Below, piece by piece: positions 50,668-57,802 of a stretch of DNA of 64,000 bases. The stretch covers positions 1 through 64,000 of IMG/VR virus record IMGVR_UViG_3300037011_001068. One strand, 5' to 3'. A program made the translations under genes and the position numbers. Positions within the stretch are counted from its first letter, which is position 1. Each line of letters starts with the position of its first letter. Below the pieces are notes generated by a model that had not been told where the DNA came from, ran no database searches, and worked only from the letters and a program-made list of their open reading frames with translations. This DNA is from a virus.

Positions 50668-51627
50668 ATGCTGCGATTAGATCAAGACAAGGTTCGGGGG
50701 GTGGTGTTCGGGGTGGCAGTGGGGGATGCAATCGGATACCCTGTTGAGTTTCTTTCCAGAGATCAAATCCGAGAGGTTTGTGGGGGTTCGCTTCAGGGAT
50801 ACCTTCGTCTGGTGGATGGGGTGGCGGAGTATTCCGACGACACTCAGATGTTTTTGGCTGTTCTCCGAGGCCTTCTGAGGGCTATTGGGGGCAAGCTCTC
50901 GGTGGATTGGGATAGCATCCACCTGGCGGTGGCTGAGGAGCTTATTGCTTGGGGGAAATCTTCAGAGAATAACCGGGCTCCAGGAGCGGCGTGCATGTTC
51001 GGGGTCCATAACCTAGCCACGGGGGTTCATTGGAGGGAGGCTGGGAAGGTGCATGCTGGTGGGTGCGGGGCAGCCATGCGCTCCATGGCCTACGCTCTGG
51101 TATTTGATGTTCAGGCGGCCTGGGAGACCGCCAGGGCGCATGCAGCCATGACCCATAGGTCTCCTTCAGGGGAAGCCTCTTCGGCAGCGGTAGCAGCTAT
51201 CACAGGGCTTCTCCTGCGGGGCAAGAAACCTACGGACGCCTGTCTTCAGGGTCATATTATTGCGCGGCGCATTGATCCTTTGACCGGGCAGCTCATCTGG
51301 GAGGCGATCGAGGCATCGCAGGAGATTCTTGAGGGGTCCTTATCGGGGGTGGGCCCTCGGATGGTGGAGCTCCTGGACAAATGGCGGGGCTGGACGGGCC
51401 ATGAGGCGGTGGCCGCCTCGGTTCTGTGCTTCTTGGTTTCTCGGTCTTACCGCGAGGCTGTTCTGTGGGCGGTGAACAGCTCCGGGGATTCGGATTCTCT
51501 GGGGGCCATAACGGGGGCTTTCGCGGGGGCCCATTGGGGCTTTGCTTCTATCCCGCATGCTTGGGTGGGTAGGATCGAGAATCGATTAGGGTTAGAGAAG
51601 ATAGTGGAGTCCGCTTGTGAGGGGTGA
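50668..51627 (+). CDS. ADP-ribosylglycohydrolase family protein, 319 aa
   Basis: Removes ADP-ribose from proteins, nucleic acids or small molecules in this family. The signatures are GVAVGDAIGYPVEF near the N-terminus, YSDDTQM (residues about 54-60, Mg ligands), GGCGAAMRS in the middle, and SSGDSDSLGAITGAFAGAHWG (Asp-Ser-Asp ligands) near the end. It is complete in length. In a phage it could reverse host defence by ADP-ribosylating toxins (inferred). Codons are GC-rich compared with nearby small genes, hinting at separate origin. Confidence 0.88.
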   Translation: MLRLDQDKVRGVVFGVAVGDAIGYPVEFLSRDQIREVCGGSLQGYLRLVDGVAEYSDDTQMFLAVLRGLLRAIGGKLSVDWDSIHLAVAEELIAWGKSSENNRAPGAACMFGVHNLATGVHWREAGKVHAGGCGAAMRSMAYALVFDVQAAWETARAHAAMTHRSPSGEASSAAVAAITGLLLRGKKPTDACLQGHIIARRIDPLTGQLIWEAIEASQEILEGSLSGVGPRMVELLDKWRGWTGHEAVAASVLCFLVSRSYREAVLWAVNSSGDSDSLGAITGAFAGAHWGFASIPHAWVGRIENRLGLEKIVESACEG

Positions 51628-51680
51628 CCCTTCTCCTTTTAAATCTTTCCAGAAAGTCCAGAAATACGTTAAATAGGGGT

Positions 51681-51869
51681 ATGGATGTGCTGTGCAAGCA
51701 TTGCGGTAGGCGCGGTATTTTCATTTACTCCACGAGGTTTGGAGGATCTTTTCACCAGGAATGCTGGGAGGAACTTTTGGAAAATTGGAGGCGTGGGGAG
51801 AAAGTCAAAGAGGAGTGGGGGAAAGTGGTTAGGCGTCCAGTCTTGCGGCGGACGCCTGTGGAGAGGTGA
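51681..51869 (+). CDS. Small zinc-ribbon protein, 62 aa
   Basis: ATG 51681 begins MDVLCKHCGRRGIF with HQECW later, giving a probable treble-clef zinc site. Many such small proteins lie in this region. It overlaps the next gene by 4 nt. The upstream sequence has two motif copies (ccagaaagtccagaaat). The ribosome site (aggggt) is close to the ATG. Confidence 0.5.
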   Translation: MDVLCKHCGRRGIFIYSTRFGGSFHQECWEELLENWRRGEKVKEEWGKVVRRPVLRRTPVER

Positions 51870-52231
51870 TTGTGGTTAAGGTGCATCCCGAAAAATTTCG
51901 AGTGTCTGTTTATACGGACGGGCATTTTTTTTATTTTTACGAGAGCTCTTTTACATCTGGCTCTGAAGGTTTTCTCGCTCCTTCGGTTGTGCAGCTCGCG
52001 CAATCGATGCGGGTGGAGGGCCTGGATTTAAAGCAGGTGGTGGTGCTCAAGAACAACAGGACGGCGGTTTCATTTTTTTCCTGGTTAGCTGGATTATTGG
52101 AAGAGGCGCTGGGGATTAGCGTTCTTCCGATGCTTGATTCGGGGAGTGCTGATGAACGGTGTAATTGCCCCCAATGCCAAGCGCATTTTGCATCTATGAT
52201 GCGTGGCGTGGGGAATGGCGTAGTGCAGTGA
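51866..52231 (+). CDS. Hypothetical protein, 121 aa
   Basis: GTG 51866 overlaps the previous stop; GTG 51872 would also suit. It is a beta-rich N-terminus (FRVSVYTDGHFFYFYESS) with a helical middle, and CNCPQCQAHF near the end, a Cys pair-type cluster. No family recognised. Confidence 0.5.
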   Translation: MIVVKVHPEKFRVSVYTDGHFFYFYESSFTSGSEGFLAPSVVQLAQSMRVEGLDLKQVVVLKNNRTAVSFFSWLAGLLEEALGISVLPMLDSGSADERCNCPQCQAHFASMMRGVGNGVVQ

Positions 52232-52244
52232 GTGGAGAGTGGAT

Positions 52245-52493
52245 ATGCGGGTGGCTGCTCGGAGGGTGCTTATGGGAGAGCTTGAGATAATCGAGATGTC
52301 GGGTCTTCAGGGTGAGCTCATCATGCATGCGTGGGTGGATGATGTGATCTCGCTAGAAGCATGCATCAAGGCGGCCCTCAATAATACACGTCCGAATGGG
52401 CATTTTCGCGTGTTGCTGGATGGGCGAGAGATTACGCAAGATGAGTACGCTCAGTGGCTTTTCCGAGATAGCGCAATGCCTGTTTCCTTTTGA
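52245..52493 (+). CDS. Hypothetical protein, 82 aa
   Basis: ATG 52245 follows ggagag by 6 nt; an in-frame GTG at 52239 is less well placed. Alpha/beta mix (MHAWVDDVISLEACIKAALN; FRVLLDGREITQDEYAQWLF) of ubiquitin-like size. No family recognised. The downstream 200 bp carries no gene. Confidence 0.5.
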   Translation: MRVAARRVLMGELEIIEMSGLQGELIMHAWVDDVISLEACIKAALNNTRPNGHFRVLLDGREITQDEYAQWLFRDSAMPVSF

Positions 52494-52584
52494 GGTTTTC
52501 CGACCCGAGGCGGAACCTTCGGGGTGCTCTTTAAAAATGCTCCATGTTGCACAATCAGCCGTGGCCCCGGGTGACGGGGCATTT

Positions 52585-52664
52585 GTGGGCATGGCTGGCG
52601 CGGCTGACAGGACGGGGAGTGCCCCCTTAATGCAGCCGGAGGGTTCGATTCCCCCCTTGCCCAC
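52585..52664 (+). ncRNA. Candidate structured, tRNA-like RNA (not a canonical tRNA)
   Basis: A 7-bp helix gtgggca (52585-52591) / tgcccac (52658-52664) closes a domain with the hairpin GGAGGG-TTCGATT-CCCCCC, whose loop is a perfect T-arm consensus, and an internal ggctg/cagcc helix enclosing GGGG-agtg-CCCC. No anticodon arm with a uridine before a triplet can be drawn, so it is not a normal tRNA. It lies in a 200-bp gap (52494-52695) between genes. Could be a degenerate tRNA or a phage regulatory RNA. Confidence 0.35.
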
Positions 52665-52695
52665 TGTTGATCCAGAAATTTGAAGGAGGTAGCAA

Positions 52696-52818
52696 ATGAC
52701 CAAGGATAGCAGGGATTCTGAGATACGTTGCTCCGGATGCTATAGCGTTCTTCAGATTGTGCGGGTGGTTTCAGGCGTATCAATTATTCAGCCATGCCCT
52801 GTTTGCTGGGAGAGGTAA
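52696..52818 (+). CDS. Small zinc-ribbon protein, 40 aa
   Basis: A short frame with an excellent ribosome site (gaaggaggt). Sequence MTKDSRDSEIRCSGCYSVLQ then CPVCWER, a CxxC...CxxC ribbon. Too short for many gene finders. The stop at 52816-52818 precedes the next ATG by 6 nt. Confidence 0.6.
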   Translation: MTKDSRDSEIRCSGCYSVLQIVRVVSGVSIIQPCPVCWER

Positions 52819-52824
52819 TCATGC

Positions 52825-53235
52825 ATGGCAGCCGAGGCGCTTGAAAAAATAGATGCTTCTTTGCGAGTGCTTGAAGAGTGCGTGATTTATCGTTGGGCTG
52901 AGATAGAAGGGCTTATCATAGAGGATCTAAGGCGCCAGGGGCTCTCTCTGCTACCTGGCTCGTTTTTTATCATGCAGGGATACCAGCAGATTATGGCGAT
53001 GGTGGCTCCTACGGATCAGCTTAAGGTTAAGGCTATAGATCGGATGCAGGGTATGAGTGTGATTGCAAGTCCAGAAATTGGGTTGGAGGCTTTGCATGCG
53101 GAGCAGGCAACTCCGTTGACGGCAGAAGAGCTGGCGGATGGTCGAAGTGAGGATGAAATGAAGCGTGTAGAAGAGCTGGCGAATTTATTCTGGGATCCAG
53201 AAATGAAGGGAGGAGGCTCCTTTGAAAAATCGTAG
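52825..53235 (+). CDS. Hypothetical helical protein, 136 aa
   Basis: ATG 52825 with gggagagg upstream. Mostly helical (LEKIDASLRVLEECVIYRWA), hydrophilic, with TPLTAEELADGRSEDEMKRV. No recognised family. The C-terminus overlaps the next gene (start 53222). Contains two motif copies (53070 and the near-variant at 53196). Confidence 0.55.
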   Translation: MAAEALEKIDASLRVLEECVIYRWAEIEGLIIEDLRRQGLSLLPGSFFIMQGYQQIMAMVAPTDQLKVKAIDRMQGMSVIASPEIGLEALHAEQATPLTAEELADGRSEDEMKRVEELANLFWDPEMKGGGSFEKS

Positions 53236-53677
53236 TCAGGAGGCTTGTGAAGTATGTGGAATCGATCTTTTGTCGAATGAAAAAAAGAAGTGCTGCATGT
53301 GCCGGCGTGGAGACTCCTACCCACCCGTCATAAAGCCGCTAGTGAATGTTACAGGGCATTTTTCCCTGCAATTTGAGCTACAGGTGCCTGATGGTGTGGA
53401 CGATGAGACGATCCAGCAAATCATCGAAGCGCGTCTCTGCGAGGAGTGGGTGGAATTGCCGAGGGGTGGCGCTTTTGGTTCAGCGAGGCTCCATGTTTTT
53501 CGGCAGGATCCATTTTTGCTGGTGTTGGGTGAGGATGGACGGATGGAGAAGCCGAAAATATGGGAGGATTGCCGATATAGCCGAGCGGTGAAGCGGGCGG
53601 TAGCGCTCTACATGTGGGGGCCTACGTCAGAGGGGATATCGGCGTCTGGAGATCAATCCAGCAATTTGGAAAAATAG
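53222..53677 (+). CDS. Hypothetical protein with N-terminal zinc knuckles, 151 aa
   Basis: Starts at TTG 53222 (tgggaggaggctcc upstream). CEVCGIDLLSNEKKKCCMC gives two Cys pairs near residues 9-27. The following beta domain (FSLQFELQVPDGVDDETI) may be a dimerisation fold. It ends DQSSNLEK where the dispersed motif encodes the last residues. Function not known. Confidence 0.55.
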   Translation: MKNRSQEACEVCGIDLLSNEKKKCCMCRRGDSYPPVIKPLVNVTGHFSLQFELQVPDGVDDETIQQIIEARLCEEWVELPRGGAFGSARLHVFRQDPFLLVLGEDGRMEKPKIWEDCRYSRAVKRAVALYMWGPTSEGISASGDQSSNLEK

Positions 53678-53719
53678 GATTGGTTGAGTGGAAAGTAATT
53701 TCTGGATCGAGGTTGTAGG

Positions 53720-54033
53720 ATGAGCATATCGGCAGTAACAGAAGAGCAGAATGTCGATGAGCTCCTGGAGGTGCTCGAGGCTTCGGAGTCGGAAGGGGTG
53801 GAGACGCCAGAGGAGACGGTGTTTCGGTTTGAGGTGCAGGAGATTGTGCGGAGGGCTATTTTGGATTTGGATTTTCGATCTTGGTACGTGATCGTTAGGA
53901 GGTTTGGAATGTACGGGATGAGGGAGAAGCTCTTGATGTGCAGAAGGCGCGGGTAGCGCAGATCGAAGTCAAAGCATTCCGGTTTCTTAGGTGTCCACAA
54001 CGATCGCGCCCTCTCAGGTGTGTTTTTGAGTAG
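53720..54033 (+). pseudogene. Sigma-70 region 3/4-like gene broken by a -1 frameshift
   Basis: The frame starting at 53720 (MSISAVTEEQNVDELLEVLE) reads TPEETVFRFEVQEIVRRAIL then RSWYVIVRRFGM, as in sigma-70 region 4.1, but ends at a TAG at 53954. In the -1 frame the next part reads EALDVQKARVAQIEVKAFRF then LRCPQRSRPLRCVFE, the region 4.2 helix-turn-helix end of a sigma factor, stopping at 54031-54033. So one complete sigma C-terminus is split at about 53905-53926. It may be a true mutation, a sequencing error or a programmed shift. The motif TCCAGCAATT begins directly after the stop. Confidence 0.7.
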
Positions 54034-54059
54034 TCCAGCAATTCAGAAAGGGGCAGTAC

Positions 54060-54329
54060 ATGGAGTTTATTCGTTGTTTTAGGGTAGTTCCTTGAGGGCT
54101 CGAGCCGTTCGAGGCTGTGGAGGAGGATGCGGAATTCGGCTGTGAGGGGGTGATCGATGATGGGGCTCCTGCGGATCTGATAATTCTTGAACGACCCGTT
54201 AATGGGAATATTTGGGAAGAGATATCGAGGAAGGAATTTCTGAATCCGAAAGAGGCCAGCTATTTTTTAATAGAGCTCGTTGCTGGCAAGCGCCTTTGGG
54301 AAGATCAATCCAGCAATTTGAAAAAATAG
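54060..54329 (+). pseudogene. Small gene interrupted by in-frame TGA, 89 codons
   Basis: ATG 54060 (gaaagggg 7 nt upstream) reads MEFIRCFRVVP, then TGA at 54093-54095, and the same frame continues GLEPFEAVEEDAEFGCEGVI to TAG at 54327. The downstream part has sensible coding composition and ends DQSSNLKK. Translation could restart at GTG 54117. A nonsense mutation, a sequencing error or UGA read-through are all possible. Confidence 0.5.
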
Positions 54330-54338
54330 GAGGTAGCC

Positions 54339-54533
54339 ATGCCGGAAGTAGTGGAAGAGGTGGATTATCTGGATGCGTGCGAGAGCTATCTTGGATGGTG
54401 CAAGGTATGCAAGGCCTTTACACGCTACAATACCGAGCCGGACGCGGGGGATTACGATTGCGAGAAGTGTGGGAACACGGATTCGGTGATCGGGGCTGAG
54501 CAGGCGCTTATCACGGAAGAAATCATTTTTTAG
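54339..54533 (+). CDS. Zinc-ribbon protein, 64 aa
   Basis: ATG 54339 follows aggaggtagcc. CKVCKAFTRYNTEPDAGDYD then CEKCGNTDSVIG gives two CxxC pairs of a rubredoxin-like ribbon. Acidic overall. Function unknown. It is followed by the motif (54535) and another strong ribosome site. Confidence 0.6.
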   Translation: MPEVVEEVDYLDACESYLGWCKVCKAFTRYNTEPDAGDYDCEKCGNTDSVIGAEQALITEEIIF

Positions 54534-54561
54534 TCCAGCAATTTTTACCTAGGAGGCGATT

Positions 54562-54897
54562 ATGGAAGAGCGGAAAAAGGGTTCGTTGACTGAAGCTGGG
54601 GTTTTTCGGATTTTGCGGGATAAGGGTTTGTTGGTTGAAGCCAAAGATTCGCGGATTCCATGGGACGGGGAACTATTGATTGAAGCCAAAGCTGCTTGGA
54701 TTTTGCATGACAGGGATGTTTTAAATTGGCGGGGCAAGCTTGCGCGGAGGCTGCAGTATTTTTTAAAGGAAAATGCCGGGGTGAAAATCAGCTACCGCAT
54801 GGCGGTGCAAGCGCTAGGATCTGTCTTTGGGCTGGACCAGTATTTAAGGAAGGCGATTATTGATCGTCTTCACGAGGCTAAGAAATCCAGCAATTAG
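54562..54897 (+). CDS. Hypothetical protein, 111 aa
   Basis: ATG 54562 with ctaggaggcga upstream. A basic-acidic helical protein with internal near-repeats (SLTEAGVFRILRDKGLLVEA; ELLIEAKAAWILHDRDVLNW), C-terminal helix QYLRKAIIDRLHEAKKSS. No family recognised. The last codons include the dispersed motif at 54886. Confidence 0.5.
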   Translation: MEERKKGSLTEAGVFRILRDKGLLVEAKDSRIPWDGELLIEAKAAWILHDRDVLNWRGKLARRLQYFLKENAGVKISYRMAVQALGSVFGLDQYLRKAIIDRLHEAKKSSN

Positions 54898-54914
54898 TTT
54901 CGTGGGAGGTTTTT

Positions 54915-55139
54915 ATGAAAAGCAGTAGGGTTCAGGATGTGGAGCCAATAGCATGTGATTGGTGCCGTTGGGTAGAGTGATTATCGGGCGGGAAGAATTG
55001 TTGCGAGAAGGTGGAGGGGTGTTGGCTTGAGGATGCTCCCCCACCTTGTGGAGGCAGGTATTTTGATAGCTCCGGAATGTGGGATGATTTACGAAGTTCA
55101 GGGTACATGCGGGATCTTTTATCTCGGATTTTTCGCTAG
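54915..55139 (+). pseudogene. Cys-rich small gene interrupted by in-frame TGA, 74 codons
   Basis: ATG 54915 with gtgggagg upstream reads MKSSRVQDVEPIACDWCRWV-E, then TGA at 54978-54980, and continues LSGGKNCCEKVEGCWLEDAP with PPCGG to TAG at 55137. The Cys pattern (CxxC, then CC, C, C) spans the stop, which strongly indicates one original protein. Either mutation, sequencing error or UGA read-through. Confidence 0.6.
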
Positions 55140-55207
55140 AGAAAAAGAATCCAGCAATTGAATTTTCTAAATCAGGAGTGTGGTCGAATTTTCGATCGGA
55201 AGGTGCG

Positions 55208-55648
55208 ATGCATATCATTGAAAATCCACTAGATGGAAGCGCGGAAATCAAGTTTTTAAGAGCAGAAAATGGTGCCCCAATTACGGATGTTCGCTGTCCG
55301 GTCGGGTGTGGGGATTGCTGCAAGTATTGGGTTGCAATTAAGGAGCTCCAACATTTTGTGGTGGGGGTGTCCATCCGAAAAAATAAATGCCCCGCACTCC
55401 GAAAGTACGGGTGCAGGTTGAAGCGCTCGAAAATGCCACCGGTGTGCCGAGGATACCTCTGTGAGCTCGGGATGCTCGCGTATATGGGGCTTGTGAATCA
55501 AGAGGAGATTTCTCAGACGGTGGCGGCGCATGCTCAGAACAGAGCTGCTCAAGAGCTTAAGAAGGTATTTCCTGTGGAAATGCGGGATATCGCGCGGGGG
55601 GCAATTAGTTTAGATGAGTTACGATCAAAAATACGAGAATATCGGTGA
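55208..55648 (+). CDS. YkgJ-type Cys-cluster (zinc/iron-binding) protein, 146 aa
   Basis: ATG 55208 with ggaaggtgcg before it. VRCPVGCGDCCKYWVAIKEL then CPALRKYGCRL...PPVCRGYLC fits the CxxxCxxCC...C...C pattern of the YkgJ/UPF0153 family, thought to chelate zinc or iron. Its role in phages is unclear. The longer in-frame GTG at 55178 is less well placed. Confidence 0.7.
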   Translation: MHIIENPLDGSAEIKFLRAENGAPITDVRCPVGCGDCCKYWVAIKELQHFVVGVSIRKNKCPALRKYGCRLKRSKMPPVCRGYLCELGMLAYMGLVNQEEISQTVAAHAQNRAAQELKKVFPVEMRDIARGAISLDELRSKIREYR

Positions 55649-55662
55649 GGGAGGAGTGTGCT

Positions 55663-55881
55663 GTGGAAGAAAGAAATCCAGAAATTGAGGTAGCGACCGA
55701 AGGGAAGAAGCTGCGGACATGCTTTTTGTGCAAGGTGGAAAAGCCTCTCGCTGAATATTATTCCCGCGCGGGGGCGCGGTACGCTTACAGCGTGTGGTGT
55801 AAGAGCTGCAGGCGCGTGAAGGCAGTAGAGTGCGTGAGGCATTTGCGGTTGACCAAAGAGGAGGTGCTCGAATGGACGTGA
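55663..55881 (+). CDS. Zinc-ribbon protein related to HNH accessory ribbons, 72 aa
   Basis: GTG 55663 follows gggaggag by 6 nt; GTG 55645 is the alternative. The pattern CFLCKVEKPLAEYYSRAGAR then WCKSCRR is the short ribbon often found N-terminal to HNH endonucleases; here no HNH domain follows. Probably a stand-alone regulator or a remnant. Confidence 0.6.
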   Translation: MEERNPEIEVATEGKKLRTCFLCKVEKPLAEYYSRAGARYAYSVWCKSCRRVKAVECVRHLRLTKEEVLEWT

Positions 55882-56363
55882 CTTCAGAGATGCGATGGCG
55901 GCCGATGAGTAAAGCCCCCCGGTCATGCATCTTGCTCGGGTGGGATGGGCTCGTGACGGAAGGGATCCGGGGTGAGGACGGGCGGTGGTGCGTTCGAGGC
56001 GCGTATTTTCCGGAGCAAGAATTTCGGGCTTGGCTGCCTTTCCCAGAGGTCTTTCCTTTTTTTCCATGGGAGCCGGCGCTTGGCATTCAGAAGAGCTCCG
56101 AGCAGCCTGTTTTTATCTCTCTCATCATCGAGGCGTTCTCCCGAGAGCTCCAGGTGCGCTTCAGCGGGAGGGTCCTTGGGATGGTCGTGGAGGAGAGCCT
56201 CTGGGAGAAGCTCCGAGCGGAAATACCAGTGGCTTGCTTGGGGGTGGAGACCCGGGTGAGTATTCGTTCGCCGGTCTCTCTTCTAGAGCTTTCTGGGGTC
56301 CTGATCAATACTGAGGTGGGCCCGGTGCGGGTCGTTCGGGAAAGCGAGGGGAGGTGGCCATGA
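55872..56363 (+). CDS. DUF551-like hypothetical protein, 163 aa
   Basis: ATG 55872 with gaggaggtgctcga upstream, overlapping the previous gene by 10 nt. Residues 7-60 fit the DUF551 pattern WRPMSKAPRSCILLGWDG...GRWCVRGAYF...RAWLPFPE, common in phages with unknown role. The rest (FISLIIEAFSRELQVRFSGR) is a separate helical domain. GC-rich codons. Confidence 0.6.
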   Translation: MDVTSEMRWRPMSKAPRSCILLGWDGLVTEGIRGEDGRWCVRGAYFPEQEFRAWLPFPEVFPFFPWEPALGIQKSSEQPVFISLIIEAFSRELQVRFSGRVLGMVVEESLWEKLRAEIPVACLGVETRVSIRSPVSLLELSGVLINTEVGPVRVVRESEGRWP

Positions 56364-56611
56364 GGTTCACGATTGATGTGGTGGCGAAGTGCTCAGCGTG
56401 CGGGGGGCTCATGGAGGTTCGGGACATGCAGCCGGATATTCAGGGGTGCGCGGTGTTCACGGTGGACAATTGCCAGGTGTGCCGAATCGCGCTGGAAAAA
56501 GAGACACGCGAAGGTGTTATCCAGAAATTTTTTGGTCGTAGGTCTAAGGCTTTGACTAAGGTCTCAACGAAATGCGGTAAGAAGCGGGGAACCAAGCGAG
56601 CGAAAGGATAA
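56360..56611 (+). CDS. Zinc-ribbon protein with basic tail, 83 aa
   Basis: ATG 56360 after ggggaggtggcc; GTG 56354 is alternative. CSACGGLMEVRDMQPD then CQVCRIALEKETREG gives two CxxC pairs. The C-terminus is strongly basic (KKRGTKRAKG), so nucleic acid binding is likely. Contains the motif at 56520. Confidence 0.6.
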   Translation: MRFTIDVVAKCSACGGLMEVRDMQPDIQGCAVFTVDNCQVCRIALEKETREGVIQKFFGRRSKALTKVSTKCGKKRGTKRAKG

Positions 56612-56615
56612 TTTC

Positions 56616-56867
56616 ATGGGTGAAAAATTGGGTCCTGGTCCGACAGGTGATTTTTCGGACGGTAAATTACAGGAGGGTGACGAGGGTGGGATTAACCTGA
56701 CGATTGCTGCTTGCAAAGGCAGGGTGCTTCTCGAGTTTGGATGCTCGGTGCAGTGGCTTGGATTTGAGGTACATCAAGCAAGAGAGGTTGCTGAAGCGCT
56801 CTTGAAGCAAGCGGCGAATGCAGAGGATCAGTTGCGGGTGGAGGTGCAACAATGCTTGAGAAATTAG
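56616..56867 (+). CDS. Paralogous small protein A, 83 aa
   Basis: ATG 56616 with cgaaagga upstream. The core INLTIAACKGRVLLEFGCSV-QWLGF-HQAREVAEALLKQA aligns with that of the next gene (VNLQEGKICLDFGKLVQCIG, DQAVALADALLEKV). The two are thus a tandem duplication, with the second lacking the first 20 residues. Function unknown. Confidence 0.6.
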   Translation: MGEKLGPGPTGDFSDGKLQEGDEGGINLTIAACKGRVLLEFGCSVQWLGFEVHQAREVAEALLKQAANAEDQLRVEVQQCLRN

Positions 56868-57064
56868 ATGATCAATCCTCTTTCCTTATGGGGGTAAATT
56901 TGCAGGAGGGGAAAATTTGCCTCGATTTTGGGAAGCTTGTTCAGTGCATCGGATTTTATCCAGATCAGGCGGTAGCATTGGCGGATGCGCTGCTTGAAAA
57001 GGTGCAGAAAATAAGGGAATTTGAATGCCCTTCAGTGGAGCAGAAAGGCGGGTTGCTGTCATGA
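56852..57064 (+). CDS. Paralogous small protein B, 70 aa
   Basis: ATG 56852 (ggaggtgcaac upstream), overlapping protein A by 16 nt. Shares the FGxxVQxxGFxxxQAxxxAxALL pattern with it. It is a diverged copy; the two probably form related dimers. Its stop overlaps the next start (ATGA). Confidence 0.6.
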   Translation: MLEKLDDQSSFLMGVNLQEGKICLDFGKLVQCIGFYPDQAVALADALLEKVQKIREFECPSVEQKGGLLS

Positions 57065-57720
57065 GTGACAACGGGGATAAATTGCTGGATTCAGAGATCA
57101 AGCTTGAGCCTGCGGTGCTGACAAAAGACGGGGGCGTGACGGTTGAGTACATTTACGAGCGGACTTGGACGGCGCTTAATCGTCTGCGGTCATGGGCTCA
57201 GATGATCTCTTGTAAATTGCGCCCCCCTGATAAGGAGGGCAGCGATAAAATTTGTGACGGCATGGAAGATTTTTCGTATATACAAGATTCCATTGATGCG
57301 CTTGCATTATGGGATATTTTTGCTGAGCTCCGTATACATGAGTGTCGTTCTGGGGTTGTGTGGAAGAAAAAAGTGGAAGGTGAGGAAGAGCGAATTTCCG
57401 CTGGGGCTATGGAAAGGCGCATTTCCGAGCTTGCGGCCAAAGGCCCTTGTTCCGATTTTCTCAGATTCGATCTTGAGCAGGAATTTTGGCAGAAAATCCT
57501 TGGTGGGGAAGCGGCCGCGGAATCGGTGCTTCGGGTGTCACGAGCGGCAGTGGACTTTCGATTTGCCATTGAGGCGCTTTGTGCGTCTTCGCGGGAGCGC
57601 TCTCTTGCGATTACTAAGCTCGAGGAGGCGGTTTTGTGGGCGCGAGAATACGTGCTCAAGCGGGCATTGCAGGAGGCTTCATGCGGGGTGCTTCGTGGTC
57701 TATCTTCCCAGAAAAAGTGA
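57061..57720 (+). CDS. Protein with Acb2-like C-terminal domain (anti-CBASS candidate), 219 aa
   Basis: ATG 57061 overlaps the upstream stop (ATGA). Residues 1-150 are helical and unfamiliar. The last 60 or so contain SSRERSLAITKLEEAVLWAR, matching the SxxRxxSLAxTKxEEAxMWA signature of the small phage proteins to which Acb2 belongs; Acb2 sequesters cyclic nucleotides and blocks CBASS defence. Here that motif is fused to a longer N-terminus. Function is inferred from the motif alone. Confidence 0.55.
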   Translation: MSDNGDKLLDSEIKLEPAVLTKDGGVTVEYIYERTWTALNRLRSWAQMISCKLRPPDKEGSDKICDGMEDFSYIQDSIDALALWDIFAELRIHECRSGVVWKKKVEGEEERISAGAMERRISELAAKGPCSDFLRFDLEQEFWQKILGGEAAAESVLRVSRAAVDFRFAIEALCASSRERSLAITKLEEAVLWAREYVLKRALQEASCGVLRGLSSQKK

Positions 57721-57756
57721 GTGGTTCTCTTCGATTGCAATCCAGAAATTTCGGGG

Positions 57757-57785
57757 TTGATTCATGGGGCAATTTGCCTCATAAT
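57757..57785 (+). promoter_or_regulatory. Sigma70-like promoter with shared palindromic operator
   Basis: -35 TTGATT (57757-57762), 17-nt spacer, -10 CATAAT (57780-57785). The spacer holds GGGGCAATTTGCCTC (57766-57780), one base from the palindrome in the promoters at 49898 and 62503, at the same distance from the boxes. Just upstream is the motif TCCAGAAATT (57741). Drives the gene at 57803. Confidence 0.75.
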
Positions 57786-57802
57786 TGGGCAGGAGGTTGT
57801 GC

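Larger units (their letters stand above)
52671..57750. repeat. Dense cluster of the dispersed motif TCCAG[A/C]AATT
   Basis: In this stretch the motif sits in or near gene junctions: 52671, 53070, 53657, 54034, 54309, 54535, 54886, 55150, 55677, 56520, 57741 (plus strand), with 53697 and 57080 on the minus. Several lie within 0-25 nt of a stop codon and just before a ribosome site. A 29-nt duplication around two copies ends two unrelated genes (53651-53679 and 54303-54331, one mismatch). Other copies are spread over the whole window (see findings). Spacing is irregular, so it is not a tandem array. Confidence 0.85.

Noticed and set aside
52585-52664. Canonical tRNA gene
   Set aside because: The T-arm fits, but no anticodon stem-loop with uridine before the triplet can be formed and the T-stem has a mismatch; kept only as a structured RNA candidate.
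53720-55139. Genome-wide stop codon reassignment
   Set aside because: TGA, TAG and TAA all end well-recognised genes in the window, so only local recoding or mutation is considered.
56893-56910. Fourth copy of the GAGGCAATTTGCCTC operator (aaaatttgcctcg)
   Set aside because: Only one half of the palindrome is present and it lies inside a gene without promoter boxes.
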